This document shows, piece by piece, positions 55,350 through 64,000 of a stretch of 64,000 bases of DNA. Position numbers and translations under genes: made by a program. The stretch's first letter is position 1; each line of letters begins with the position of its first letter. The DNA comes from Alcaligenaceae bacterium (GTDB lineage: Bacteria > Pseudomonadota > Gammaproteobacteria > Burkholderiales > Burkholderiaceae_B), in contig JACCER010000019.1 of the NCBI GenBank assembly GCA_013416445.1, forward strand, positions 1 through 64,000. Direction: 5' to 3'. The notes beneath the pieces were generated by a model. That model was not told the origin of the DNA and ran no database searches. It saw only the letters and a list, made by a program, of their open reading frames with translations.

Positions 55350-56242
55350 GAGGCTAATTGTTCCCGGGTAAGCAGCAGAATCTGGTCTTCTGTGTTGTCG
55401 GTACTGAGCCACATCGGTTCCAGCTCGGGAAAGGCGGCAACAAAATTATCGTATTCGTGGCCAATTTCCAGTACCAGCACACCGTCGGGGGCCATGAAAT
55501 CGGGGGCTGACTGCAACAGGCGGCGTATCAGATCCATGCCGTCTTCGCCACCCGCCAGTGCCATGGTGGGCTCATGCCGGTATTCGGCTGGCAGGGCTTC
55601 CATGGAATGGTTGTTTACATAGGGTGGATTGCAAATAATGAGCTGATATTCGCATTGCGGCAGTTGATCGAATAAATCGCTGCGGTGGGTGGTGATGCGG
55701 CCATCCAGCCCCGATAGCTCGATGTTTTCATCGGCGACTTCCAGTGCGTGCTCAGACAAGTCTACGGCGTCGACCTGGGCATTTTCAAATGCAAGGGCCG
55801 CCAGCACCGCCAGGCAGCCCGAACCCGTACACAAGTCGAGCACGAAATCGACCTGGTCTGGATCGGGGATCCAGGGCGAGAGGCTGTCGGACAGCAGTTC
55901 AGAAATGGGTGAGCGGGGCACGATGACGCGGGGGTCGACCACGAAGCGGTGGCCTTGCAGCCAAGCTTCACCCGTCAGGTAGGCGGCAGGAATGCGTTCT
56001 TCTTTGCGGCGCTCGACCAGCGCCAGGAAACGTTCACGCTCTTGCGGCAAGACCTGGGCGTCAAGAAAAGGCTCCAGGGTGTCCAGGGGCAGGTTCAGGG
56101 TATATAGCAGAAGATAGGCGGCTTCGTCCCAGGCGTTGTCGCTGCCATGCCCAAAAGATAGCCTGGAGGCATTGAACTGGCTGATGGCATAGCGCAGCAA
56201 ATCGCGCAGGGTAAAAAGTTCAAGATGGGCGTTGTGTTGCAT
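55346..56242 (-). CDS. prmB: ribosomal protein L3 N5-glutamine methyltransferase
   Basis: A 298-residue SAM-dependent methyltransferase that modifies a glutamine of ribosomal protein L3. It has an N-terminal helical domain (FTLRDLLRYAISQFNASRLSFGHGSDNAWDEAAYLL), the SAM loop VLDLCTGSGCLAVLAA and the catalytic NPPY motif (ICNPPYVN). PRSPISELL with FGHG is characteristic of PrmB against HemK/PrmC. It overlaps the ABC-F gene and follows dapE by 11 bp, so they may share a transcript. Confidence 0.94.
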   Translation of the reverse strand: MQHNAHLELFTLRDLLRYAISQFNASRLSFGHGSDNAWDEAAYLLLYTLNLPLDTLEPFLDAQVLPQERERFLALVERRKEERIPAAYLTGEAWLQGHRFVVDPRVIVPRSPISELLSDSLSPWIPDPDQVDFVLDLCTGSGCLAVLAALAFENAQVDAVDLSEHALEVADENIELSGLDGRITTHRSDLFDQLPQCEYQLIICNPPYVNNHSMEALPAEYRHEPTMALAGGEDGMDLIRRLLQSAPDFMAPDGVLVLEIGHEYDNFVAAFPELEPMWLSTDNTEDQILLLTREQLAS

Positions 56243-56253
56243 GCGTGCTCCAA

Positions 56254-57399
<1,146 letters not shown>

Positions 57400-58221
57400 T
57401 CAGGCCCTGAGTAATTCGTTGATACTGGTTTTAGCACGGGTCTGGGCATCGACCCGCTTGACGATGACAGCGCAAGCCAGACTGTGCGAGCCGTCGGCGC
57501 TGGGCAGCGAGCCTGGCACCACGACAGACCCGGAAGGTATGCGCCCGTACAGGATCTGGCCTGTGGCGCGATTGTAGATTTTGGTGCTTTGCGACAGGAA
57601 CACGCCCATGGCCAGCACCGAGTTTTCTTCAACAATAACCCCTTCGACGACTTCGGAGCGCGCTCCGATAAAACAATTGTCTTCGATAATAGTGGGGTTG
57701 GCCTGCAAGGGTTCCAGCACGCCGCCTATGCCTACACCGCCCGATAAATGTACGTTTTTGCCGATTTGCGCACAAGAACCAACAGTGGCCCAGGTGTCTA
57801 TCATGGCGCCATCGTCGATGTAGGCGCCGATGTTCACATACGAGGGCATCAAGACGACGTTTTTGCCTATATAGGCGCCATGGCGTGCCATGGCGGGCGG
57901 CGCCACACGAAATCCGGCCTGGGCAAAGGCCTGTGCATCGTAGTTCTGGAATTTGCTGGGAACCTTATCGTAGAACTGCAGAGGACCTTCGCCCATTATG
58001 CTGTTGTCTGCCAGTCGAAATGACAGCAGTACCGCTTTTTTGAGCCATTCGCGCACGACCCAGTTGCTGCCGATTTTTTCCGCTACGCGCAGTCGGCCAG
58101 AGTCTAGTGCCGCGAGTGCGTTGCTTACAGCGGCGCGTATATCCGGACAATCAGAGGTAGGGGCCAATTGTGCACGGTCTTCCCATGCCTGTTCTATGGT
58201 GTGCTGCAGAGTAATGGTCAT
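57400..58221 (-). CDS. dapD: tetrahydrodipicolinate N-succinyltransferase
   Basis: A 273-residue left-handed beta-helix acyltransferase that succinylates tetrahydrodipicolinate with succinyl-CoA. Hexapeptide repeats run through the middle and C-terminal parts: [34 protein letters not shown], and [42 protein letters not shown] are family hallmarks. I start at 58221 because [16 protein letters not shown] is the normal N-terminus. dapE follows. The upstream stretch 58222-58572 has no gene I can support. Confidence 0.97.
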   Translation of the reverse strand: MTITLQHTIEQAWEDRAQLAPTSDCPDIRAAVSNALAALDSGRLRVAEKIGSNWVVREWLKKAVLLSFRLADNSIMGEGPLQFYDKVPSKFQNYDAQAFAQAGFRVAPPAMARHGAYIGKNVVLMPSYVNIGAYIDDGAMIDTWATVGSCAQIGKNVHLSGGVGIGGVLEPLQANPTIIEDNCFIGARSEVVEGVIVEENSVLAMGVFLSQSTKIYNRATGQILYGRIPSGSVVVPGSLPSADGSHSLACAVIVKRVDAQTRAKTSINELLRA

Positions 58222-58572
58222 GATGAGCTTGCATCCAGAAAAACGGCAATGCGCCAGACCGCTCCGACACATTGTTGTTGCGGCGTAACTGCTGCGCCGC
58301 CTGCAGGCCGCGCAGCTTCTTGACGGGGTAGGGGCGAAGAGCGCTTAATCAAGAATTCATGGCTGCTGCCGAGGCAATAACAAGTTAAAGATTTTAGCAG
58401 GCGGTTTTGCGATGCGCTGAGAAACGTAAACGATACTGTGTCGATGTGTGACGGGTTCAAATTTGGATGCTGGATTCGGTTTTCTGGGAAAGTGCTTAAG
58501 GCTTTTAGTATGATTCCATCTTCTGGGGCATCTTAATCTTGGCGATATGGGTTTTATGGCCCTTGTGTTGAG

Positions 58573-58818
58573 TTGATGCTGGCTATTTCCGCCGAGGCCG
58601 AATGTAGCGGCAAAATGCTGCCAGTGAACGCTACTGGGATGATAGGCGCGCTGTGCTGCGAAATGGGGTTCGATTGGCAGGTGTGTCGGGGGCTGGGCGT
58701 GATGGCACGCGCGGTTGGCCTAGTAGGCCATGTTTTGGAAGAGTCGCGTAAGCCTATGGCTGCGAAAGTCTGGCATTCGGTCGAGGCTCAGGCAACCGCG
58801 CATTTCCATCATGACTCA
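58573..58818 (+). pseudogene. 5'-truncated citryl-CoA lyase/citrate synthase-like remnant
   Basis: The frame encodes about 82 residues that match only the C-terminal end of the short citrate-synthase/citryl-CoA lyase family: LPVNATGMIGALCCEMGFDW, then GLGVMARAVGLVGHVLEESRKPMA. Members are about 270 residues or more; here a stop codon at 58534-58536 lies in the same frame and the N-terminal two-thirds, with the active-site His, is absent. So this is a gene remnant. It lies at the junction between the lysine genes and the accessory module. A REP-like element begins at its 3' end. Confidence 0.68.
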
Positions 58819-58908
58819 TAGGCTGGATTAGCGCCGCAAGGCGCATAATCCAAGCTACGAACACGACGAAACCCTTGAGTCGCCATTCACGTTAATCTGA
58901 AAAACAAG
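58819..58908 (+). repeat. composite REP-like element
   Basis: TAGGCTGGATTAGCGCCGCAAGGCGCATAATCCAAGC (palindrome, from 58819) plus an extra degenerate half-site ACGTTAATCTGAAAAAC 47 bp further. Located between the remnant and the first TauD gene, whose stop codon is at 58912. Confidence 0.75.
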
Positions 58909-58911
58909 CTG

Positions 58912-59736
58912 TTATACGGGTTTGTCGCCTTTCAGGGTAATCCTGTGCATGGCGCGGCGATAGCCATGATAGTCATTGACAGGGTTATGCATGGTGCAGC
59001 GGTTGTCCCAGAACGCAATAGCGTGTCGCGACCAAGAAAAGCGGCAAGTAAATTCCGGCTTGATCTGATGCTGGTACAGGAAACTCAGTAACGGAGCCGC
59101 TTCTTCGTCAGTCATCCCCTTGATCCCTGCGGTATGGGCCACATTCACAAACAGGCTTTTGCGTTTCGTTTCAGGGTGTGTGCGCACGATGGGGTGTTCA
59201 GCAATGTATTCCTTAGGCGATTCGTCTTTGCCATCTGTTCGGATGCGGTCTTCCCGTGTACGAGAGACGTCTGCCTTGCTTGATGTGCTGATCCCGATCA
59301 AGCCATCAAGCAGGCCTTTCATGGTGTCCGATAAGGTGTCGTAGGCCAGGTATTGATTGGCGAACATGGTATCGCCACCATAGGGCGGCACCTCGCGCGA
59401 CAGCAGCATCGAGCCCATGGGCGGTTCGGTCAGATAAGTCGTGTCCGAGTGCCAGATGCCTCCGAAATTGACTGTTTCCGTTTCAAGCTTCTTGACTTCG
59501 ATAATTTGCGGGAAACCCTCTATCCCATTGACGAAAGGGTATTGAACGGGTTCTCCCATTGCGTGTGCAAAGTCCAGGAATTGCTGCGGGCTTAGATTCT
59601 GGTTGCGTAGAAAAATGACCTGGTAATCCAGCAAGGCCTGGCGCACATCTTGGGCTTGTGAGGCGCTTAGCTTGGTAGACAGGTCGATGCCTGAGATTTC
59701 GGCGCCTAGCGCGCCTGCAATTTTCTGTACTTTCAT
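58912..59736 (-). CDS. TauD/TfdA-family Fe(II)/2-oxoglutarate dioxygenase
   Basis: A 274-residue cytoplasmic oxygenase. The HxD iron motif is GIWHSDTTY (about 103-105). Distal His and 2-oxoglutarate-binding Arg are in the RHAIAFWDNRCTMHNPVNDYHGYRRAMHRI end. The N-terminus shows VQKIAGALGAEISGIDL, typical of TauD, TfdA and AtsK relatives. The substrate is not visible: taurine, other sulfonates, alkyl sulfates and phenoxyacetates are all possible for the family. I begin at 59736, behind GGAGATC, rather than at 59808. An IclR gene lies upstream in the same direction. Confidence 0.92.
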   Translation of the reverse strand: MKVQKIAGALGAEISGIDLSTKLSASQAQDVRQALLDYQVIFLRNQNLSPQQFLDFAHAMGEPVQYPFVNGIEGFPQIIEVKKLETETVNFGGIWHSDTTYLTEPPMGSMLLSREVPPYGGDTMFANQYLAYDTLSDTMKGLLDGLIGISTSSKADVSRTREDRIRTDGKDESPKEYIAEHPIVRTHPETKRKSLFVNVAHTAGIKGMTDEEAAPLLSFLYQHQIKPEFTCRFSWSRHAIAFWDNRCTMHNPVNDYHGYRRAMHRITLKGDKPV

Positions 59737-59786
59737 TTGATCTCCGTGTTTATGTGTGAATACGATGTGGTTTGCAATGTGCTGCC

Positions 59787-59885
59787 ATTCGATTTTCATA
59801 TCAAGCATGTGCTTGGTCAGTGATGCTTACCTGATACCCATGCTCTACGCCAAGTCTTGGTCATGCCTGATCTGGAAATGGAATT
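59787..59885. repeat. 99-bp MITE-like element, copy 2
   Basis: Terminal inverted repeats ATTCGATTTTCATATCAAGCATG (from 59787) and CATGCCTGATCTGGAAATGGAATT (59862-59885), imperfectly paired, related to the element at 40601-40704. It lies between the TauD gene and the IclR gene and reaches the IclR stop codon. Confidence 0.6.
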
Positions 59886-60618
59886 AGAATGAAATGTCTT
59901 GAATACAAGACAAAAGTTGCCTGGCGATGTCATCAGTTTTTTGATTCATGCGGCCAAGCGGGCCGGCCACAGCCAAGCCTAAGGTGATAGATCCTCTTTG
60001 TAGCGGCGCGGCAATGGCCATGACATCTGCCACATTTTCCCCGCGCGTAATGCTATAGCCCCGGTTGCGGCTTGCGATGATGTCGTCCAATAAAAGCTTG
60101 GCTGATGTAATGGTTTGGCTGGTTGCCTGGGCTAAGTCATGGGACTTCAACCAAGTGGCCAATTCGGCATCAGGCATTGTGCTGAGCAGTGCTTTACCGA
60201 TGGAGCTTGAATGCGTAGGCTTGAAATCCCCAGCGCGCGACGAATATCGAATAGTTTGCCCGCTTTCTACAACCAGCAAATACAGTACACGATCGCCTTG
60301 GCGCGTACCCAAGATCACCGTTTCGTTAGTCGAGTCGCGTAAAGCGGTCAGGTAGGGGAGGCAGCGTTGTGCAATTGGATCATTGTCATTGATTTCACGG
60401 GCCATTTCCCACAGCCTGCGTGTGGGGTAAGTTTCACGCGAAGACAAGAAATAGAGCAGGCCATTTTGTTCCATGGAATGCACTACGCTGTGGCAGGTTG
60501 ACAGCGGAATATCAGCTAGCTGCGCTATTTCAGACAGTGAAAGCGGCCGCTTTGCGGTGCAGAATGCATCCAGGATATTAAATGGACGAAGCGCGGAGCG
60601 ACTAGGTGCGATGGCCAT
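59884..60618 (-). CDS. IclR-family transcriptional regulator
   Basis: A 244-residue regulator. The winged helix-turn-helix at about 8-70 (ALRPFNILDAFCTAKRPLSLSEIAQLADIPLSTCHSVVHSMEQNG) is followed by the effector-binding IclR domain (FKPTHSSSIGKALLSTMP and RNRGYSITRGENVADVMAIAAPL). It most likely controls the neighbouring dioxygenase, alcohol dehydrogenase or receptor genes. Palindromes that could be its operators lie upstream at 60706-60752. Confidence 0.9.
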   Translation of the reverse strand: MAIAPSRSALRPFNILDAFCTAKRPLSLSEIAQLADIPLSTCHSVVHSMEQNGLLYFLSSRETYPTRRLWEMAREINDNDPIAQRCLPYLTALRDSTNETVILGTRQGDRVLYLLVVESGQTIRYSSRAGDFKPTHSSSIGKALLSTMPDAELATWLKSHDLAQATSQTITSAKLLLDDIIASRNRGYSITRGENVADVMAIAAPLQRGSITLGLAVAGPLGRMNQKTDDIARQLLSCIQDISF

Positions 60619-60705
60619 GGGCTGTGCCTGTTTTTAAAGACAAAAGAAGCACCAGCCGACGCTGACGGCTGTATACGGCATGATTGAAGCCCATAATTAT
60701 TTTGT

Positions 60706-60752
60706 TTCCAATATATGGAATTAAATTGATTAATAATTCACTATATAGAATT
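60706..60752. promoter_or_regulatory. candidate operators upstream of the IclR gene
   Basis: TTCCA-ATATA-TGGAA (60706-60720) and AATTC-ACTATATA-GAATT (60735-60752) are adjacent inverted repeats in AT-rich DNA about 90-135 bp upstream of the IclR start. Palindromes with 5-8-bp centres are typical of IclR targets; autoregulation is plausible. Confidence 0.45.
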
Positions 60753-60842
60753 TAAAAGGCGTAGTCAAATTTAATTTTTATGGGATTTGCCGTTGTGTTT
60801 TTTGCCGCGCCAGTGAGCCGCAGCCTATGTAGGACGCGGAAA

Positions 60843-60874
60843 GCCGCTACAGCAAATCAGCTTGCTGTAGCGGC
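60843..60874 (-). terminator. terminator after the alcohol dehydrogenase gene
   Basis: GCCGCTACAGCAA and TTGCTGTAGCGGC form a perfect 13-bp stem with a 6-nt loop, 25 bp downstream of the dehydrogenase stop on the minus strand. The tail is only TTT. Confidence 0.65.
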
Positions 60875-60898
60875 GTGGGCCAAATTGGATATTGAAGA

Positions 60899-61951
60899 TT
60901 AGGGTATTAAGACGGCTCGGCCCACGACTTCGCCTTGTTTTAGGCGGTCTAGAACGGCCTGTGCTTCTTCAAGCGGATAAGTGGTGGTCGGAAGTGGTGG
61001 AATTATCCCCTGGGCGGCAATAGCCATCAGTTCGCGGAACTCATTGAGAGATCCGGTGTAGGTTCCTCGAATGTTAATCGCCTTAATGGGGATGAGTGGC
61101 AAAGCCCACGGTGCGGCTCCGCCATAGAGGCCGACAATCACCAGCGTACCTGCGCGCTCGACGGCGTTGAAGCCCAGTTCAGCAGTGGCTTCGGCGCCGA
61201 CAAAGTCAATGGCCGCATCAGGCGGTGTTCCAGCAGCCGCGTGGATTTGTGCCACTGCATCATCGGCAGCACTGTCAATCGCGGCGCAAGCGCCTGCAGC
61301 AAGTGCCGCTGTACGTTTTTTGGGATCAATATCGACGACGATGGGCGCGAGGCCGCCCATGGCAATGGCAAGTTGCACCGCCATGAGACCCAGTCCGCCT
61401 GCCCCAATAATGACGACGGGTGTCTTTTTCAGTGTGCTCTCGACCTTCTTTAGCGCGCTATATGCAGTTAGCCCCGAGCATGCAAGAGGCGCTGCGTGAG
61501 CTGGCTCTATTGAGCCAATATCGAACAGATAGCGAGGATGCGGTACACGCATGTGTGTAGCGTAGGCGCCATCTATGTGTACCCCCATCGCTCGCGGCTT
61601 TGCGCAATAGTGCTCGTTGCCGATACTGCAATGTTGGCACTCGCCGCAGCCAGTCCATGGATAAACAATGTAGTTGCAATTGGTATCCAGCTTGCCAGCA
61701 CCGGGACCCATTGCTTCGATCACCCCAACTGGTTCATGGCCGAGAATAAGCGGTAGTTTCAGGCCGCGTTCTTTGTATGACAGGCGCTTGCCGCGGCCCA
61801 GGTCGAAGCCGCCTTCGTGAATATGCAGGTCGGAGTGACACACACCGGCCGCAACAATACGTACGATAACTTCTGTTCCGTTAGGAACCAATGGCTCGCG
61901 TTCGTCTGCACGCAAGGCTTCACCAAAATCAACTAGGCACTGACAGCGCAT
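60899..61951 (-). CDS. zinc-dependent alcohol dehydrogenase
   Basis: A 350-residue medium-chain dehydrogenase. The catalytic zinc site is in GVCHSDLHIHEGG and the GHEPVGVIE segment. The structural zinc site GCGECQHCSIGNEHYC has all four cysteines. The cofactor loop is IGAGGLGLMAVQ. Such enzymes oxidise primary or secondary alcohols with NAD(P). The start at 61951 is set by GGAGAC; the longer version from 62059 has no family match. It lies opposite the Bug receptor gene, with a 473-bp divergent intergenic region. Confidence 0.93.
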   Translation of the reverse strand: MRCQCLVDFGEALRADEREPLVPNGTEVIVRIVAAGVCHSDLHIHEGGFDLGRGKRLSYKERGLKLPLILGHEPVGVIEAMGPGAGKLDTNCNYIVYPWTGCGECQHCSIGNEHYCAKPRAMGVHIDGAYATHMRVPHPRYLFDIGSIEPAHAAPLACSGLTAYSALKKVESTLKKTPVVIIGAGGLGLMAVQLAIAMGGLAPIVVDIDPKKRTAALAAGACAAIDSAADDAVAQIHAAAGTPPDAAIDFVGAEATAELGFNAVERAGTLVIVGLYGGAAPWALPLIPIKAINIRGTYTGSLNEFRELMAIAAQGIIPPLPTTTYPLEEAQAVLDRLKQGEVVGRAVLIP

Positions 61952-61990
61952 ATTGTCTCCTTTTTTTATGGGCTCGGCTGACGTTTTATG

Positions 61991-62000
61991 TAGACGTCTA
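61991..62000. promoter_or_regulatory. palindrome TAGACGTCTA upstream of the dehydrogenase
   Basis: A perfect 10-bp palindrome about 40 bp upstream of the dehydrogenase start codon, within a wider TGTAGACGTCTATACA-like symmetry. It looks like an operator, for example of a GntR/FCD-type repressor, but no such gene is visible. Confidence 0.4.
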
Positions 62001-62326
62001 TACATCCCTGGCATGAGTATGCACTGGGCCGAAAGATTTCGTGTGGCTCGCCGCCGCACTTGTGGGTTCTTATTAAGTAGTGGTCATAAGTCTAACCGTT
62101 TACAAAAATAGCCGAATTTCTAATCGCGGAAGGACGAGTTAATTTCATCAAAAGGAGGGGCTTGCTTTGTACGGACCCCTTCAGTGACCTTAACTGAGTG
62201 CGGCATGGGAATCCTTCAAGCCTAGACCTTTTATAAATATAGAGGCAGCCTTAACGTAATAGAGATGCATATGGCTGATGGGCTGTTGTAAGGTTGCGAA
62301 GAGCTTGAAGCATCAAGCTACATTGC

Positions 62327-62344
62327 TTCGATTCGTGAATCGAA
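62327..62344. promoter_or_regulatory. palindrome TTCGATTC-GT-GAATCGAA upstream of the Bug receptor
   Basis: A perfect 8-bp inverted repeat with a 2-bp centre, about 80 bp upstream of the receptor start codon. Candidate operator by symmetry and position. Between 61951 and 62425 no gene is seen. Confidence 0.45.
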
Positions 62345-62424
62345 AAATTTTATCTTAAAACTATGGGCTCACATTATCGCAAACGAATGATAACTGTTGG
62401 TCTGACAAAACGGAGACTATTAAT

Positions 62425-63411
62425 ATGATAATTAAAGCTGGCCCGATACTGAAGACGATTCTTGGTTTATCAGTAGTACCACTGCTGTTTTCTTTTTCCA
62501 TGAGCACTGCTTATGCGAGCAGTAATTATCCCAACAAGCCGATCAAAGTCATTGTTCCGTACGCTCCCGGCGGCGCCACTGATGCAATGGCGAGAACGAT
62601 TTCAGGCAAGCTTCAAAGTCGATTCGGTGTTCCTGTCATTGTTGAAAACAAGCCGGGCGCAGGAGGTGTGATCGGTAATAACTACGTATCAAAGGCGCCT
62701 GCTGATGGCTATACCATATTAATGGGGATAGTTTCTATTATCCAACAGCAAACATTGATGGACCTGCCATACAACCCGTTGACAGATTTTGAGCCAGTGA
62801 TTCAGCTTGCAAAAAGCCCTATGATTTTTGCGGTTGCCAAAGATAATCCAGCTAAAGACATAAAAGAATTTGCAAAAATAGTAAGAAACACGCCGAATAC
62901 GTATAACTATGGCTCGTACGGGGTCGGCACGACAGCTCATATACAAGGCGCACTATTGAGTCTGACAGAAAAATTGGACATGGTTCATATTCCGTTCCAA
63001 GGATCAAGCGCACTGGTCACGAATATGGTTGGAGGCCAGCTTACTTCTTCCTTCATTGACACTGGGGCAGCCAAAGCCCACTACTCGAAGTTTAAAGTGC
63101 TTGCTGTCACTGGGAATGAAAGACTGAAAAGCCATCCTGAAGTTCCCACTTTTGATGAACAAGGCTATAAGGGCTTTGATACCTACGGTTGGTTTGGTTT
63201 TTTTGTTCCTAATGGTACTGATGGCTTAATAGTAGATAAATTGAACAAAGAGGTGAACTCAATATTGCAAGAGCCAGACATAATCGAACGGATACTGAGC
63301 CTGGAGCTTTATGTTGCGGGAGGTTCTTCAGCAGAATTTAAGGACACTCTGAAAAATGACTCGCAGGTTTATGCAAAGATTATTAAGGACGCTAATATTA
63401 AGTTAGAGTGA
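62425..63411 (+). CDS. Bug/TTT-family periplasmic receptor
   Basis: A 328-residue solute-binding protein of the tripartite tricarboxylate transporter type, a family greatly expanded in Alcaligenaceae. A signal peptide (about 1-33, ending near TAYAS) is followed by NYPNKPIKVIVPYAPGGATDAMART, ENKPGAGGVIGNNYV and APADGYTILMG, the usual substrate-binding beta-strand/loop pattern. The two membrane subunits (TctA/TctB) are not in the window, as is common for orphan Bug proteins. Ligands range over dicarboxylates, nicotinate and others; unknown here. The gene is visibly more AT-rich than its neighbours, which fits recent acquisition. Confidence 0.92.
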   Translation: MIIKAGPILKTILGLSVVPLLFSFSMSTAYASSNYPNKPIKVIVPYAPGGATDAMARTISGKLQSRFGVPVIVENKPGAGGVIGNNYVSKAPADGYTILMGIVSIIQQQTLMDLPYNPLTDFEPVIQLAKSPMIFAVAKDNPAKDIKEFAKIVRNTPNTYNYGSYGVGTTAHIQGALLSLTEKLDMVHIPFQGSSALVTNMVGGQLTSSFIDTGAAKAHYSKFKVLAVTGNERLKSHPEVPTFDEQGYKGFDTYGWFGFFVPNGTDGLIVDKLNKEVNSILQEPDIIERILSLELYVAGGSSAEFKDTLKNDSQVYAKIIKDANIKLE

Positions 63412-63451
63412 TTCGGTCAGTTTATAAAATTTCTAATAAAAGGAGAGATAA

Positions 63452-64000
63452 ATGTTAGAAGCATCGCAGCGCAGCGGTATACAAGTCAAGCCTCAAGGCA
63501 ATTCATTTGGCGCCGAAGTGACTAATGTAGACCTGACCAGGCCCTTGAACGATGACGCGTTGTCAGCACTGTTAGGTGCATGGGCTCAACACTCAGTGGT
63601 TTTTTTCCCTGAGCAGGAACTAAGCTTGCATGAGCTTGAGAGCTTCACGAGGCAGTTTGGTGAATTCGGGGCGGATCCCTATATACGTCCCATAGAAGGG
63701 CACCCGAATGTACTCGAGCTCCGGCGCGAGGCCAACGAGAAAGCAAAAAACTTTGGTTCCAACTGGCACTCCGACTGGAGCTTCCAAGAAAAACCTCCGG
63801 CCGCGACTATTTTGCATTCAAGAGTTGTTCCGCCGGTAGGCGGCGACACGATTTTTGTAGATTGTTATAGGGCATACGAGGAATTGTCGCCGGCGTATCG
63901 TGACCTGCTTGATGGTTTGATCGCCCTACATTCAGCTAAAAAAGCATACGGGCCCGATAGCGCTCTAGTGAGTGGGGAAGAGAAGCGTTCCATGTCCTTT
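63452..64000 (+). CDS. TauD/TfdA-family dioxygenase, N-terminal part (runs off window)
   Basis: The frame is open for 183 codons to the window edge. The start ATG at 63452 follows AGGAGA. Residues seen: GIQVKPQGNSFGAEVTNVDL (TauD N-terminus), AQHSVVFFPEQELSLHELE and the iron motif NWHSDWSF (HxD). A following VVPPVGGDTIFVDCYRAYEELSP segment is also family-typical. It is the second dioxygenase of the module, in tandem with the Bug gene (40-bp gap), so the receptor and the enzyme may handle the same compound. Confidence 0.88.
   Translation, partial: MLEASQRSGIQVKPQGNSFGAEVTNVDLTRPLNDDALSALLGAWAQHSVVFFPEQELSLHELESFTRQFGEFGADPYIRPIEGHPNVLELRREANEKAKNFGSNWHSDWSFQEKPPAATILHSRVVPPVGGDTIFVDCYRAYEELSPAYRDLLDGLIALHSAKKAYGPDSALVSGEEKRSMSF

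Overview
This 64-kb window looks like a chromosomal segment of a betaproteobacterium in Burkholderiales, most likely Alcaligenaceae (relatives of Bordetella, Achromobacter or Pusillimonas). This is inferred from gene content and order: argG facing argF next to a DUF3579 gene, lpxK-Trm112-kdsB beside adk, ribF-ileS-lspA, a Bug-type (TTT) solute receptor, and many short palindromic intergenic repeats. Most of the window is housekeeping, densely packed in ATGA-overlapping operons. Only the two ends and the putA-livJ gap look like accessory DNA.

Layout. 1-4.4 kb: the start of an IS3-like transposase gene leaving the window, a small exported protein, a YcbB-like L,D-transpeptidase with a DUF882 (YcbK-like) partner, a parDE toxin-antitoxin pair and tRNA-Ala(CGC). 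4.4-7.4 kb: argG, argF and a DUF3579 gene, the last steps toward arginine. 7.4-10.3 kb: an orphan MotA/MotB-type stator pair and a 2-hydroxyacid dehydrogenase. 10.5-17.2 kb: rpsT, murJ, an SDR dehydrogenase, adk, then kdsB-Trm112-lpxK-exbD-exbB (lipopolysaccharide and envelope). 17.3-22.2 kb: a cluster of DnaA-box-like sites, xseA, sodB, a pcaF-like thiolase, DUF192 and a cold-shock protein. 22.3-28.8 kb: clpS, clpA and a pqiABC operon. 29.1-38.8 kb: trifunctional putA with candidate autoregulatory operators, an 875-bp repeat-built gap, and the livJ-livHMGF branched-chain amino acid transporter. 38.9-48.7 kb: dut-coaBC, ribF-ileS-lspA, purN-rsmB and an acyl desaturase. 48.7-58.2 kb: a UvrD-type helicase, a four-domain rhodanese protein with a cysteine-dioxygenase-like cupin, an ABC-F ATPase, prmB, dapE and dapD.

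58.5-64 kb is a change of character: a 5'-truncated citryl-CoA-lyase/citrate-synthase-like remnant, two TauD/TfdA dioxygenases, an IclR regulator, a zinc alcohol dehydrogenase and an AT-rich Bug receptor, with several palindromic candidate operators. It reads as a catabolic module for uptake and oxidation of a small organic acid or sulfonate-like substrate that cannot be named from sequence.

The most unusual non-coding signals are: (i) the putA-livJ gap, with two giant imperfect inverted repeats followed by seven head-to-tail 19-bp units in two alternating versions; (ii) a dispersed composite repeat made of a GTCGGATTA...TAATCCGAC palindrome plus an extra half-site 35-47 bp downstream; (iii) a ~100-bp MITE-like element present twice; (iv) GTTGCA sites upstream of putA; (v) DnaA boxes beside an AT-rich tract upstream of xseA. 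No unmistakable new multi-gene system was found; the putA-livJ repeat block is the best candidate for something undescribed.
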